A stretch of DNA of 64,000 bases from Pseudogracilibacillus sp037071985 (GTDB lineage: Bacteria > Bacillota > Bacilli > Bacillales > Amphibacillaceae), in NCBI RefSeq assembly GCF_037071985.1, contig NZ_JAXHDF010000001.1:62001-126000 (forward strand), read 5' to 3'. Positions 9,306 to 18,161 of this stretch are shown piece by piece. The notes below the pieces were generated by a model. The model did not search any database. It saw only the letters and a list, made by a program, of their open reading frames with translations, and had not been told where the DNA came from. How positions within the stretch are numbered: the first letter of the stretch is position 1; every line of letters starts with the position of its first letter. Position numbers and translations under genes: made by a program.

Positions 9306-9319
9306 TGTTAGCGCTTTCT
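9306..9319 (-). promoter_or_regulatory. candidate cre (CcpA) site upstream of the peptide operon
   Basis: On the minus strand the 14 bases read AGAAAGCGCTAACA. They match the cre consensus TGWAANCGNTNWCA at every fixed position but the first. The site lies about 90 bases before the OppB-like start codon, a sensible place for carbon catabolite control. The remaining 9217-9590 stretch is AT-rich and holds the divergent promoters. I could not pick unambiguous -10/-35 pairs or a LysR box in it. Confidence 0.4.
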
Positions 9320-9590
9320 ATTGATGAAAAACTTATGTTTAAGTGGTATTCATTTCCATAAACTTAATAATTTTATTTAATTATATGGAATTTTACCCTA
9401 TATTTCCAATTAATATTATTTGTTCTACTTATTTAAAAAACTAATAACCCTTTATTTATCCGCCTTAAGTATGATGAAAATGACCATATTTACTATATAA
9501 TTAATATAAAGATATGAAAAAAATAGAATTTTATGATGAATATTTTTCAATGCATCTTTACAAAAGATTGATAACATAGGTGGTATAAAA

Positions 9591-10487
9591 ATGAATTTGA
9601 ATCAACTAGAAGCTTTTTTATATGTTTCATTTACTGGTAGTTTTAGTAAAGCTGGAGAAATTTTATTTATATCCCAACCAACAGTAAGTGCTCGTATCAA
9701 ATCATTAGAACAAATCTTAGGTTGTTCATTATTTAACCGAAATGATAAAAATGCCACGTTAACTAAAGAAGGAGAAATCTTTTTACCATATGCTAAAACA
9801 ATTCTTGAACAAATGGATGAAGGAATCCATTCCATTCAAAATCGTAATTTAATTACTGAAGGAGAAATAAGTATTTCATCTGTATTAATTATGGCAGATT
9901 TTATTTTACCAAAAATAATTAGTGAGTTTTATAAAGTCTTTCCAAAAATTAAACTAACCGTTCATACAGGACATACCCATAACGTATTAGATATGGTTCT
10001 AAATTATGAAGTACCGTTAGGGATTACTCGTTCCGTTAATCATCCCAAACTTGATTCCATTCATTTATTCGACGATGAACTGGTGTTAGTGACGTACCCA
10101 AGCCATCCTTTTTACCACAAACAGCATGTTTCTTTGCAAGATGTCGCCAATGAGCCGTTAATCTTATTTAATCGTGGTTCAATCGATTGGACTTTGATTA
10201 ATAAAGCATTTCACAATTTAAAAATAGAATCGAACATCGTTTTAGAAACGGATAATATTAAGCTCGTGAAGCAAATGATCATAAAAAAAATGGGGATTGG
10301 TATTTTGCCTAGATTATCTTTAGAAGAAGAATTAAGGGCAGATAATCTTCGTGTTGTAAATATTAGCGACTTACCCCAACTTAGTCGTCCATATCAAATT
10401 ATCTTTTTAAAAGATACAAAAATAGAAGGTTTATTAAAATTTTTTGTAGACTTTGTATCCACTCAAATTAAACAAATGATGAAATAA
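9591..10487 (+). CDS. LysR-family transcriptional regulator
   Basis: A 298-residue LysR protein. The N-terminal winged helix-turn-helix covers residues 1-60 (NQLEAFLYV, then SQPTVSARIKSLE and LFNRNDK), followed by a substrate-binding-like effector domain from about 88. The ATG follows AGGTGG. It is divergent from the peptide transporter/hydrolase operon across 374 bases, the usual arrangement of a LysR protein with its target. The effector is unknown; a peptide or amino acid is a reasonable guess. Confidence 0.88.
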   Translation: MNLNQLEAFLYVSFTGSFSKAGEILFISQPTVSARIKSLEQILGCSLFNRNDKNATLTKEGEIFLPYAKTILEQMDEGIHSIQNRNLITEGEISISSVLIMADFILPKIISEFYKVFPKIKLTVHTGHTHNVLDMVLNYEVPLGITRSVNHPKLDSIHLFDDELVLVTYPSHPFYHKQHVSLQDVANEPLILFNRGSIDWTLINKAFHNLKIESNIVLETDNIKLVKQMIIKKMGIGILPRLSLEEELRADNLRVVNISDLPQLSRPYQIIFLKDTKIEGLLKFFVDFVSTQIKQMMK

Positions 10488-10504
10488 CTCTTTAGTGCAA
10501 ACTT

Positions 10505-10545
10505 AAAAAGGGACTGAAGAGCATCAAGCCCTACAGTCCTTTTTG
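10505..10545. terminator. bidirectional terminator between lysR-type gene and permease gene
   Basis: An A-tract plus GGGACTG pairs with CAGTCC plus a T-tract around a 14-17-base loop. The stem is flanked by A and T runs on both sides, so it works for both convergent genes. Confidence 0.8.
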
Positions 10546-12417
10546 CTATTTTACAGCTAATTTCACTTGATTTGTGTAAAAATAACGAACAATTATAAAA
10601 TATACAACTTGGATAACAAAGAAACTTCCAAGAACAATTGCCGATTCAATAAATAAATTATAACCAAACATATGTGATAAGGCTGTTAATGCAACTGCTC
10701 CATGGATTAACGCGACGACAATTGGCGCAAAGAATAAAAGAGTGATTTGTTTACTAATGACGCCATTCATTTCTTTTGTCGTTAACCCAATTTTACTAAT
10801 TGCCATAAATTTTTGCTTATCATCGTCAAGGTCTGTGTATAGCCTGAAATACAAGAAACTTCCTGCCGATACGAAAAACACGATTCCAATAAATAATCCG
10901 ACAAACATAATCGGGCTCCACATTTTATTAACATCATGTACGATAAAGTCCACTGCCATGACTCCGGGAAAGTCTTTAGAAACCTTCTGGCCAGCTGCGA
11001 TCAATTTATCTTTTTCACCGTCTGATACTTGCCAACCAATTACGTTTTGCTTGTATTCGGATGATGGAAGCCGATTATAAATTCCTTCACCAACAATATA
11101 ATAATGCATTACTTCTGGTAAAACATCGGGCTTTGCAATACCTAACAAGCTTTTATTCACATTCGCATTCGTTCCATCTTCTAAAGTAATATATGTGTTT
11201 TCTAAATTATCTTGAGGTACCAACATATTTACAGTATTTTGTTCCACTACTGTCACTTGGTCATCTTGTAACTCTATTTCTTTTTCACCTATAAGCCGTG
11301 CAAAGGCATTATACGTCTCGGCAGTTGTAATTAAAATTGAATCCTCATTCTGATTGTAATAATTTAATACTATTTCAGCTTTATCATACGTTAAATCATA
11401 TTCATCAAGCGTTTGTTCAATTTTTTTAATTTCTGTGTTATCATCTTTTGGCGTATAAACAAATGAAATAGGATGGGCAGATTTTAGCCCACTTGTTAAA
11501 TAAGAATTAAGTCCAACGAGTGTCCCAATTGCGCTAAATGCAACTGTGGAAATAATTGCTACCATAAAAAAGGATCGTGCATTATCTTTCATCCTGTACG
11601 ATAAATCTGAAAACAAAAGCATATTTGTTTTCTTCCAAAATAAACGGTTACTGCTTTTTAGCTTTCTAACAACATAAACATTTAATTGAGTAAATAAAAA
11701 GTAAGTTCCTACTGTAACAAGTGCTACAACAGGAAATAAAGCAAGAACAACTGCTACCCCTTCTACATATAAAGCAATCGCATATCCGCTTCCTACCAAA
11801 AGGACGGCTAGTATTGTTAACCAGATGGATGCTTTTGGTTCACTTTTTCCAATTTTATCTCCCTTAATTAATTTCACTAATTTATTTGTTCGAAGTACAA
11901 AGGTGACAAAAATTGAAATAAAGAAAAATAAAATCATAAATGAAATGAATGTCACTATTAACGCTCTTGTTGGAAAATAAAAATTTAAGCTACCATCTAA
12001 AACTAATATATTCTCCGCAATAAGAAGAATTGCTTTTGAAAAAACTAATCCAAGTGCAATTCCTATTCCTGTTGCAAAAAATCCAATGACCATATTTTCA
12101 AGGAAAACCATCCAACGTATTTGATTATTCGACATACCCTGGACCATTAATACACCAAATTCTCTTTTTCTTGACTGTAAAAATGAACTCATCGAATAAA
12201 GAATAAAGAAAAAAGAAAAAACATAAATAATCCCGCCTGCGACTGACATCCCTTGTAAAACACTAGAATTCATTTCCTCACCTGATAACTCAGGATGAAA
12301 GGCAAAATTCAAAAATGTAAAGAATACCATGACAGTAAACATACTACTTAAAAAATAAGCAACATATAATCGCTTATTTCGAAAAACATTATGAAAGGCG
12401 AATTGACGAAAGGTCAT
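10546..12417 (-). CDS. BceB/YxdM-like ABC transporter permease (FtsX-type)
   Basis: A 623-residue permease of the peptide-sensing and detoxification ABC family. About ten hydrophobic segments are visible. Two FtsX-type regions flank a large extracellular region of about 200 residues (roughly 310-510) that is typical of BceB proteins. The start MTFRQFAFHNVFRN resembles YxdM-type proteins. The ATG at 12417 is preferred because GGGAGG lies 8 bases upstream; the ATG at 12423 is only 2 bases from that SD. The gene overlaps the end of the ATPase gene. It probably senses or removes cell-wall-active peptides and signals to the adjacent kinase. Confidence 0.88.
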   Translation of the reverse strand: MTFRQFAFHNVFRNKRLYVAYFLSSMFTVMVFFTFLNFAFHPELSGEEMNSSVLQGMSVAGGIIYVFSFFFILYSMSSFLQSRKREFGVLMVQGMSNNQIRWMVFLENMVIGFFATGIGIALGLVFSKAILLIAENILVLDGSLNFYFPTRALIVTFISFMILFFFISIFVTFVLRTNKLVKLIKGDKIGKSEPKASIWLTILAVLLVGSGYAIALYVEGVAVVLALFPVVALVTVGTYFLFTQLNVYVVRKLKSSNRLFWKKTNMLLFSDLSYRMKDNARSFFMVAIISTVAFSAIGTLVGLNSYLTSGLKSAHPISFVYTPKDDNTEIKKIEQTLDEYDLTYDKAEIVLNYYNQNEDSILITTAETYNAFARLIGEKEIELQDDQVTVVEQNTVNMLVPQDNLENTYITLEDGTNANVNKSLLGIAKPDVLPEVMHYYIVGEGIYNRLPSSEYKQNVIGWQVSDGEKDKLIAAGQKVSKDFPGVMAVDFIVHDVNKMWSPIMFVGLFIGIVFFVSAGSFLYFRLYTDLDDDKQKFMAISKIGLTTKEMNGVISKQITLLFFAPIVVALIHGAVALTALSHMFGYNLFIESAIVLGSFFVIQVVYFIIVRYFYTNQVKLAVK

Positions 12418-13156
12418 TGTCATTGCCTCCCATTAAAGAAAGTGTATCGATTATCTGTTGGAAGAAAACTTTTTGGCTATCACCTTTATGAATTTCAGAA
12501 TATAGCTTTCCATCACGAATAAATACCACTCGATCACAGTAGCTTGCTGCTTGAGCATCATGTGTTACGAGCATCATAGTTGTGTCGTGTTCTTTATTCA
12601 TTAATGTTAGCATTTCCATCACATCTTTAGATGCTTTTGAGTCAAGATTTCCTGTCGGTTCATCTGCAAGAACAAGTTTTGGCTCATGGATCATTGCTCT
12701 TGCGACAGCTGTCCGTTGTGCTTGACCTCCTGATATTTCATACGTACGTTTATTCATTATTTCTTTTATACCAAGTGTTTCTGCAATCACTTGAGACTTC
12801 TGCTTCATTTCTTTCACGGACTTTCGATCAAGCGTCAAAGGAAGCACAATGTTTTCCTCTACTGTTAATGTGTGAAGTAAATTAAAATCCTGAAAGACAA
12901 ATCCTAATTCTTGTCTACGGAATTTCGCCAATTTATTTTTGCTCATTTGATGCGGCTGTTTATTTTCAATGATTACTTCTCCATTCGTAGGCTCATCAAT
13001 CGTAGCAATGATATTTAAAAGTGTCGTTTTTCCACTTCCGGACGGGCCCATAATTCCTACAAATTCACCTTTGTCAACTTGTAAATTAATATCCGTTAAA
13101 GCACGATATGGTACTTTTCCTTCGTAAACTTTGCTTACATTTTTTACTTCTAACAT
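12389..13156 (-). CDS. BceA/YxdL-like ABC transporter ATP-binding protein
   Basis: A 255-residue ATPase of the MacB/LolD-like group: Walker A GPSGSGKT (about residue 36), signature SGGQAQR, Walker B LVLADEPTGNLD. The sequence RTAVARAMIHEPK is typical of Bce-type ATPases. Its 3' end overlaps the permease gene by 29-35 bases. It has its own putative promoter with an inverted repeat upstream (13237-13250), consistent with induction by the adjacent response regulator. Confidence 0.9.
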   Translation of the reverse strand: MLEVKNVSKVYEGKVPYRALTDINLQVDKGEFVGIMGPSGSGKTTLLNIIATIDEPTNGEVIIENKQPHQMSKNKLAKFRRQELGFVFQDFNLLHTLTVEENIVLPLTLDRKSVKEMKQKSQVIAETLGIKEIMNKRTYEISGGQAQRTAVARAMIHEPKLVLADEPTGNLDSKASKDVMEMLTLMNKEHDTTMMLVTHDAQAASYCDRVVFIRDGKLYSEIHKGDSQKVFFQQIIDTLSLMGGNDNDLSSIRLS

Positions 13157-13236
13157 AAAAAATACCTCTTTTCCTTTATTACTTATAGCTTATAACGGAT
13201 GCTGTGTTCTTTCTATAGAATTTCCTTTCACTTATC

Positions 13237-13250
13237 TTACAAAGTTGTAA
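13237..13250. promoter_or_regulatory. predicted operator of the Bce-type response regulator
   Basis: The sequence TTACAAAGTTGTAA is an inverted repeat TTACA-N4-TGTAA, perfect over 7-base arms when flanks are included (13236-13251). From memory this has the form of the site bound by BceR-like regulators. It lies between the kinase stop and the ATPase start, about 28 bases upstream of a possible -10 on the minus strand (TATAGA near 13217-13212). That suits activation of the ABC genes. Confidence 0.6.
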
Positions 13251-13259
13251 GGAATGTTC

Positions 13260-14237
13260 CTACCCAAATTTAATTCGAAACGTCGTGCCAGACCCGACCT
13301 CGGAATTCACTTCAATGGTATGTCCTAAGTAGTTTGCAACTTCTTTTACTAAAAAAAGCCCTACACCAGTCGACTCTTTAAAATTGCGGCCATTTACTCC
13401 TGTATAAAAGGCATTAAAAATACGATTCATATCTTCCTTCGGGATACCAACTCCCCGATCTGTAATTTCTATAAATGGAAATCCATTATTATTACCTATT
13501 CGAATAAACACCTTATCAGATTGTCCAGAAGAATATTTGATCGCATTGTGCAGTAATTGATTCAACATAAAAAATAACCATTTTTCATCTGATTCAATGG
13601 TCACGTCTTCCATCTCTTCCGATAGTTGAGGGTAAATGTTATTTCTAATATAAAATCGTTTATTTTCCTGGTTTACGTCTTGAATTAATTTAACTAAATT
13701 TATTTTTTTGATATGAAAATCTTTTTCAATCGTTCTTAATCTTGCCATATATAACACCATATTCAGACCATGCTTTAGGCGATCCAGTTCTTCTCTAAAA
13801 TCAGAAGACTCCGGTTCATCAAGGTCCTTCGCCATTAATTCTAGAACAGATAATGGTGTTTTCATTTGATGGATCCAGCGGTCCATAAATATTAGATGTT
13901 CTTCCTGATCCTTACTCATAGCAACTATCTGCTGTTGATAAGTACTATACTGCGTTTTTAATAGATTACTTAAACTTTCTGAGATTGGTACTTGATCTAG
14001 CGATTCCAAGGAATCGTCAATGGATTTCATCGGTACAGTTAGTCGTTGATAAAACTTTTTTCGACTTAAATAATGATATAAAAGATAGCAAAACAATAAA
14101 AAACAACCTAGAAAAATACTGTATAATAGAATGTAAACAGATCGAAAACCTGCAAGCCAAAAAACCCCTGCGATTGTACCAAATTGAAGAAGTTGTATGA
14201 TGATTAGTAGTCTATGCTCTCTTAAAAATAATTTCAT
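13260..14237 (-). CDS. BceS/YxdK-like intramembrane-sensing histidine kinase
   Basis: A 325-residue sensor kinase. Two membrane helices (about 10-32 and 36-56) with almost no extracellular loop define the intramembrane-sensing class, which needs the ABC permease for signal input. The phospho-acceptor is His123 in WIHQMKTPLS; the N box (NQLLHNAIKYS) and the G boxes (DRGVGIP, GVGLFLVKEV) follow. The ATG at 14237 follows GAGGGG; a longer in-frame start would overlap the response regulator gene and lacks support. It lies 10 bases after the regulator gene. Confidence 0.9.
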   Translation of the reverse strand: MKLFLREHRLLIIIQLLQFGTIAGVFWLAGFRSVYILLYSIFLGCFLLFCYLLYHYLSRKKFYQRLTVPMKSIDDSLESLDQVPISESLSNLLKTQYSTYQQQIVAMSKDQEEHLIFMDRWIHQMKTPLSVLELMAKDLDEPESSDFREELDRLKHGLNMVLYMARLRTIEKDFHIKKINLVKLIQDVNQENKRFYIRNNIYPQLSEEMEDVTIESDEKWLFFMLNQLLHNAIKYSSGQSDKVFIRIGNNNGFPFIEITDRGVGIPKEDMNRIFNAFYTGVNGRNFKESTGVGLFLVKEVANYLGHTIEVNSEVGSGTTFRIKFG

Positions 14238-14247
14238 GTATATCCCC

Positions 14248-14937
14248 TCACCATGTAATAAGAAGACGATAGCCGACACCTCGAACTGTTTCAATCGCAC
14301 CATGAATATCAAGCTCTTTTAACTTCTTTCTAACTCTTGTTATATTGACATTTAACGTATTCTCATCAACAAATGTTTGATCGTCCCATAATTTTTCTAA
14401 TAGTATTTCACGTCCAGCAACCCTAGGATAACGTTCCATTAACAATTCCATAATATTTGCTTCATTTTTCGACACTGAAACAGTTTGTCCATTAAAAGTT
14501 AACTCAAGTCGTTCAGGGTACAATTGTAACCCACTTTCTTCAACAATTCTTTCTTTATTTACAGTAGAATATTCACCATAAGCACGTCTTAACTGACTTT
14601 TAATTTTGGCCAATACAATCTCCGGAGAAAACGGCTTCGTAATAAAGTCGTCCCCCCCGTTTTCCAATGCCATCACCTGATCCATCTCTCCAGTTCGAGC
14701 AGAGATAAAAATGACGGGACAAGTAGATGTTTTTCGAATTTGTCTACACCAATAGAAGCCATCGAAGCTAGGCAAATTTATATCTAATAATACGAGATGA
14801 GGACGAAAAGAATTAAAGTCACTTAATACAGTTGTAAAATCAATAACCGTAAATACATCATATCCATATTTTTTTAGCTCTCTTTCTAAATGTTGAGCTA
14901 TCTTTTGGTCATCTTCAACAATTAATATTTTTTGCAT
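14248..14937 (-). CDS. BceR/YxdJ-like OmpR-family response regulator
   Basis: A 229-residue regulator. The receiver domain has Asp9-Asp10, phospho-acceptor Asp52 (LLDINLP) and Lys near 103 (ITKPF). The C-terminal winged helix ends in TVRGVGYRL. The ATG at 14937 follows GGAGG by 7 bases; the ten-residue longer reading lacks an SD. It is first in the order regulator-kinase-ATPase-permease and should act on the inverted repeat before the ATPase gene. Confidence 0.92.
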   Translation of the reverse strand: MQKILIVEDDQKIAQHLERELKKYGYDVFTVIDFTTVLSDFNSFRPHLVLLDINLPSFDGFYWCRQIRKTSTCPVIFISARTGEMDQVMALENGGDDFITKPFSPEIVLAKIKSQLRRAYGEYSTVNKERIVEESGLQLYPERLELTFNGQTVSVSKNEANIMELLMERYPRVAGREILLEKLWDDQTFVDENTLNVNITRVRKKLKELDIHGAIETVRGVGYRLLITW

Positions 14938-14958
14938 ATTTTTTCCTCCAAAAAGACA

Positions 14959-15006
14959 AAAATACATCTTATTACTACATAATTATATAGTAATAAGATG
15001 TATTTT
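14959..15006. terminator. perfect 19-bp inverted repeat between brnQ and the response regulator
   Basis: Arms 14959-14977 and 14988-15006 are exact reverse complements around a 10-base loop. The stem is AT-rich and ends in A/T runs. On the minus strand it follows brnQ and precedes the regulator's SD, so it may end brnQ transcription. An operator role for the regulator operon is the alternative. Confidence 0.6.
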
Positions 15007-15027
15007 ATAAATTATTATTAATTTCTA

Positions 15028-16383
15028 TTAGTTTTCTATTCTATTTTTTCTTTGTGTTCTAGCAACTAATCCAGTAATGATAATGATGATCACGGCTGGT
15101 ATTAACCATCCTAGGCCCTCGGCATAAAATGGTAAGACCTTTCCATAAAAAGAAATGATCGGTTTCATCCAACCAAAATATTCCAATCCAAATTGATCAC
15201 AAAGTGTTTTTAACCCATCAAATATACTAATGAGAAATGTAACAGTAATTGTTGATGCATAAACCATCTGTGAATGATTAAATAATGGCGAGACAAATGA
15301 AAGTACCATCAGTACAATTGCCAGAGGATAAAGAAACATTAATACAGGGATAGAGAAATTAATAATATTAGCTAATCCAAAATTCGCAAAAGCAAATGTT
15401 AATAATGAGAAAAATACAACGAATAGTTTATAACTAATCGATGGGAATAATGTATGAAAATATTCCGCATTGGCGGTTATTAAACCGATTGCTGTTGTCA
15501 AACAAGCCAAAATGATTACTGCTGCTAAAATGACTGTTCCTAGCGTTCCAAAATAATGATCTGCTGCCCCGTTTAATACTGGACCACCATTATCAAATAT
15601 ACCTAATATAGATACACTTGTCGCTCCTAAAAAAGCAATTCCGACATAGATAATACCTAGTAGTAGAATGGCAACCAAACCTGACTTGGAAGCTTCGGCA
15701 AAGATTCTCCCTTTTGTGGTGACTCCAAACGAACGGATAACAGTAATAATGATAATTCCAAATACTAATGAAGCCAATGCATCCATAGTATTATAACCTT
15801 CTAAAAATCCTTTAACAAAAGCACCAGTTTGGTAGGCTTCTTCAGGAGACTGAATAGACCCCATTGGGTTAAATATAGCTGTTAATAAAAGAACTGCAAG
15901 TAATAATACGAGTGCTGGTGCTAAGATTTTCCCTATATTATCTACTAATTTTGCTGGATACAACGAAAACAAAAAGGCAATAGCAAAAAAGATAACCGTA
16001 AAAATAAATAATCCTATCTTTTCTGAGCCTTCTCCAACAAATGGTGCGATACCAACTTCATAAGCGACCGTACCCGTTCTCGGCGCTGCGAAAAATGGCC
16101 CAATCGTTAAATATAATAAAGCAGTAAAAAAGACCCCATATGCCGGATGAACCCTTCCAGCTAATTCTTGTAAATTATTCGTTCCTGAAAACCCCATCGC
16201 TAAGATCCCTAGAAAGGGTAATCCTACACCAGTAATTAAAAAACCAATTACTGCAGGCCAGATGCTTGTACCAGCATACTGTCCTAACTGAGCAGGAAAA
16301 ATTAAATTCCCGGCTCCAAAAAATAATGCAAATAGCATAAATCCAATTGCTACGTGAGAAGATAGTTTAAGTTTATTGTTCAT
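15028..16383 (-). CDS. brnQ: branched-chain amino acid transport carrier BrnQ
   Basis: A 451-residue LIVCS-family cation symporter with about 12 membrane segments. The N-terminal FALFFGAGNLIFPAQLG and the later TTAIGLITANAEYF are family signatures. It imports Leu, Ile and Val. The ATG at 16383 follows AGGAAAGGA. It is monocistronic, with no T-box leader seen upstream. 16384-16520 is a short AT-rich spacer without a clear element. Confidence 0.93.
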   Translation of the reverse strand: MNNKLKLSSHVAIGFMLFALFFGAGNLIFPAQLGQYAGTSIWPAVIGFLITGVGLPFLGILAMGFSGTNNLQELAGRVHPAYGVFFTALLYLTIGPFFAAPRTGTVAYEVGIAPFVGEGSEKIGLFIFTVIFFAIAFLFSLYPAKLVDNIGKILAPALVLLLAVLLLTAIFNPMGSIQSPEEAYQTGAFVKGFLEGYNTMDALASLVFGIIIITVIRSFGVTTKGRIFAEASKSGLVAILLLGIIYVGIAFLGATSVSILGIFDNGGPVLNGAADHYFGTLGTVILAAVIILACLTTAIGLITANAEYFHTLFPSISYKLFVVFFSLLTFAFANFGLANIINFSIPVLMFLYPLAIVLMVLSFVSPLFNHSQMVYASTITVTFLISIFDGLKTLCDQFGLEYFGWMKPIISFYGKVLPFYAEGLGWLIPAVIIIIITGLVARTQRKNRIEN

Positions 16384-16520
16384 GATGTTCCTTTCCTATA
16401 TGTCTAGACGCTCGGCACACGGATGAAAAATACGAATCCGCTTTAATTGCGTCGATATTTTGTGTAATTATACTTTTCTGTCAATTTAGCAAAGAGCCAT
16501 TGTATATGGCACCAATTCTA

Positions 16521-17201
16521 TTAAATCTTTTCTTCGATTTCCGATTCCTCTCTTGCTTTTTCAATTTTAGCTTCGAGTTCTTCATCCGTTTTTTGTTTGA
16601 GTACTTGTTTTTTCAGTGTATCTTTAATCTCATCGAATTCTGGAATATCTTCATTTCCTTCTTTTGCTTTTTCATAGTACTCTTTTAATTCATCGTCAGT
16701 CACAGATACTTTGATCACTTTTGCTTGATATTCATTCATCGTCATTTCAAACTTTAATTGATCTTTAAATCCTTCTTCTGTAATCTGATATTGCTCTAAT
16801 AAGGTTTCAAGTGCTTCCTTGTTTTCAGATTTTATTGTTTCAAACTCCGATTCAGCAATCTCATCTGTAATTTCAATGCCTTCTTCTTTCGCTTGTTGCA
16901 TAACCAATTGACGATCAATGATTGAATCTATTGTTGCTTGTTTCAATTCTCCCATCTCTACTTCTTCACCAAATTGGCCAGCATAAAGTTTTAATTGAGT
17001 ATATACTAGATTATATGTTCTCCCTGTTACATCCTCTCCGTTTATTACGGCAACAACTTTATCATCATCAACTTTTTCTTCATTTGAAATCTCGACTGAA
17101 GGTGATGTAGGTTGTTCAGCTTCCTTTTTATCGTCATCCCCACATGCAACAAGAATCCCTGCCAACAGAAATACAAGGCTTCCTATGATAAATCTTTTCA
17201 T
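16521..17201 (-). CDS. SurA-N-type lipoprotein without a rotamase domain
   Basis: A 226-residue lipoprotein: signal peptide with lipobox ILVAC (Cys20), an acidic linker, then a helical segment resembling the N-terminal chaperone part of SurA/PrsA (AVINGEDVT near residue 50, then an all-helical region). PrsA foldases also carry a parvulin domain; none is visible here, and the C-terminus is highly charged and helical (KTDEELEAKIEKA). It could be an extracytoplasmic chaperone or holdase. The ATG follows AAAGGAG. It appears monocistronic. Confidence 0.72.
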   Translation of the reverse strand: MKRFIIGSLVFLLAGILVACGDDDKKEAEQPTSPSVEISNEEKVDDDKVVAVINGEDVTGRTYNLVYTQLKLYAGQFGEEVEMGELKQATIDSIIDRQLVMQQAKEEGIEITDEIAESEFETIKSENKEALETLLEQYQITEEGFKDQLKFEMTMNEYQAKVIKVSVTDDELKEYYEKAKEGNEDIPEFDEIKDTLKKQVLKQKTDEELEAKIEKAREESEIEEKI

Positions 17202-17410
17202 AAGATTAGATCTCCTTTTTTAAAATAAATTCGTCCATTATTAATTCAAACACATTCAATCTAGCTTTATCAAGTAATAATAACTAAAAAAACTTGGTTA
17301 ATTTTTGGTAGTTAAAAGACTGGAAACTATTTCAATTAATATTCTACATTTAGCTAAATGTAAGTAACTTAACTTCTCAGCGTGAAATAGATAAATAAAC
17401 CTTAGTAGTA

Positions 17411-17991
17411 TTAGGATGTTTAGAGTTTCACCCTTAGTTGTATATTCAATTAACTAGTTGCTTGAAACAACTATATACCAAGATGTTTCATCGTCACATT
17501 TGATATAAACTGTACAGTAACTAAATTAGGGATGAGCTGATTAACCGCTACAGAAATATGTTTCGCTTTCCGTGGGCGGCTGTTGAGCCTCCTTGTGCTA
17601 CGCACTACGTAGTCTCATCCAGGCCTTTCCTCCCACAGGAGTCTACACATATTTCCTCCGCTAGGTGTGTTTAGTAAATAATTCTTAACAGTTTGATACT
17701 TCTATTACAATGGTTGATTGAAGCCGTAGGGCAGTCGACTCCTGCGGGAAAAGCAACAGCTGAAGATCCCGCAAGAAGCGATCTTTGCTTCTGAGGAAGC
17801 TGAAGCGTTGCCCGGAGCGCAAATCAACGATGCAGTATAGGTTTGGAAGAGAGAACTTAAAATACGTCACAGTTTACGTTTTTTGTGCATAATAGTTTTA
17901 TCATAATTAAGTTGTCAAGAAATCAATTGGAAACATGTTCGAGTAAATCCACATATCTGTTTAAAATCATTTTGTTTGTGAGAAAGTTGAG
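17411..17991. repeat. dispersed intergenic repeat, copy 1 (about 580 bp)
   Basis: Nearly the whole 17.2-18.1 kb intergenic space matches, in the same orientation, the stretch at 39294-40122. Shared blocks include GCTTTCCGTGGGCGGCTG, CTACGCACTACGTAGTCTC, CCCACAGGAGTCTACAC and ACGTCACAGTTTACG. Internal arms such as GAAATATGT...ACATATTTC can form long hairpins. It has no convincing coding capacity. Similar GC-rich, hairpin-prone repeats are scattered in Bacillaceae genomes. This copy lacks about 220-250 bases present in copy 2. Confidence 0.85.
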
Positions 17992-18074
17992 AAGTAATAA
18001 ACAAGGATAAACCTTTCTAAAAAGTTATCACTTATGCATGTCTGAATCTTTTATTTTTTAGCATCAACTATACA

Positions 18075-18103
18075 TTGACCCGATTATTTAAGTATGTTAA
18101 GCT
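18075..18103 (+). promoter_or_regulatory. candidate promoter of the GntR-type gene (lutR)
   Basis: TTGACC (18075-18080), a 17-base spacer, then TAAGCT (18098-18103). The -35 is good and the -10 weak. The palindrome at 18114-18129 falls at about the expected start site. Confidence 0.4.
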
Positions 18104-18113
18104 TCATTAAACA

Positions 18114-18129
18114 CATCAGACGTCTGATG
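18114..18129. promoter_or_regulatory. palindromic operator upstream of the GntR-type gene
   Basis: CATCAGACGTCTGATG is a perfect 16-bp palindrome, 32 bases before the chosen ATG. Its position over the likely transcription start fits autorepression by the encoded FadR-subfamily regulator, which would also control the downstream lutABC genes. Confidence 0.6.
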
Positions 18130-18161
18130 ACCATATGAGTAAACAAAGAAAGGTGCGTTCA

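Noticed and set aside
9217..9590. Specific LysR box and -10/-35 elements for the divergent peptide operon
   Set aside because: The region is so AT-rich that many T-N11-A and TATAAT-like matches exist; none stood out enough to report.
17685..17870. Minus-strand open frame of about 61 codons inside repeat copy 1, with a counterpart at 39819-40001 in copy 2
   Set aside because: The frame is shared only because the DNA repeat is shared. It lacks an SD and a protein-like composition, and diverges by frame shifts between copies.
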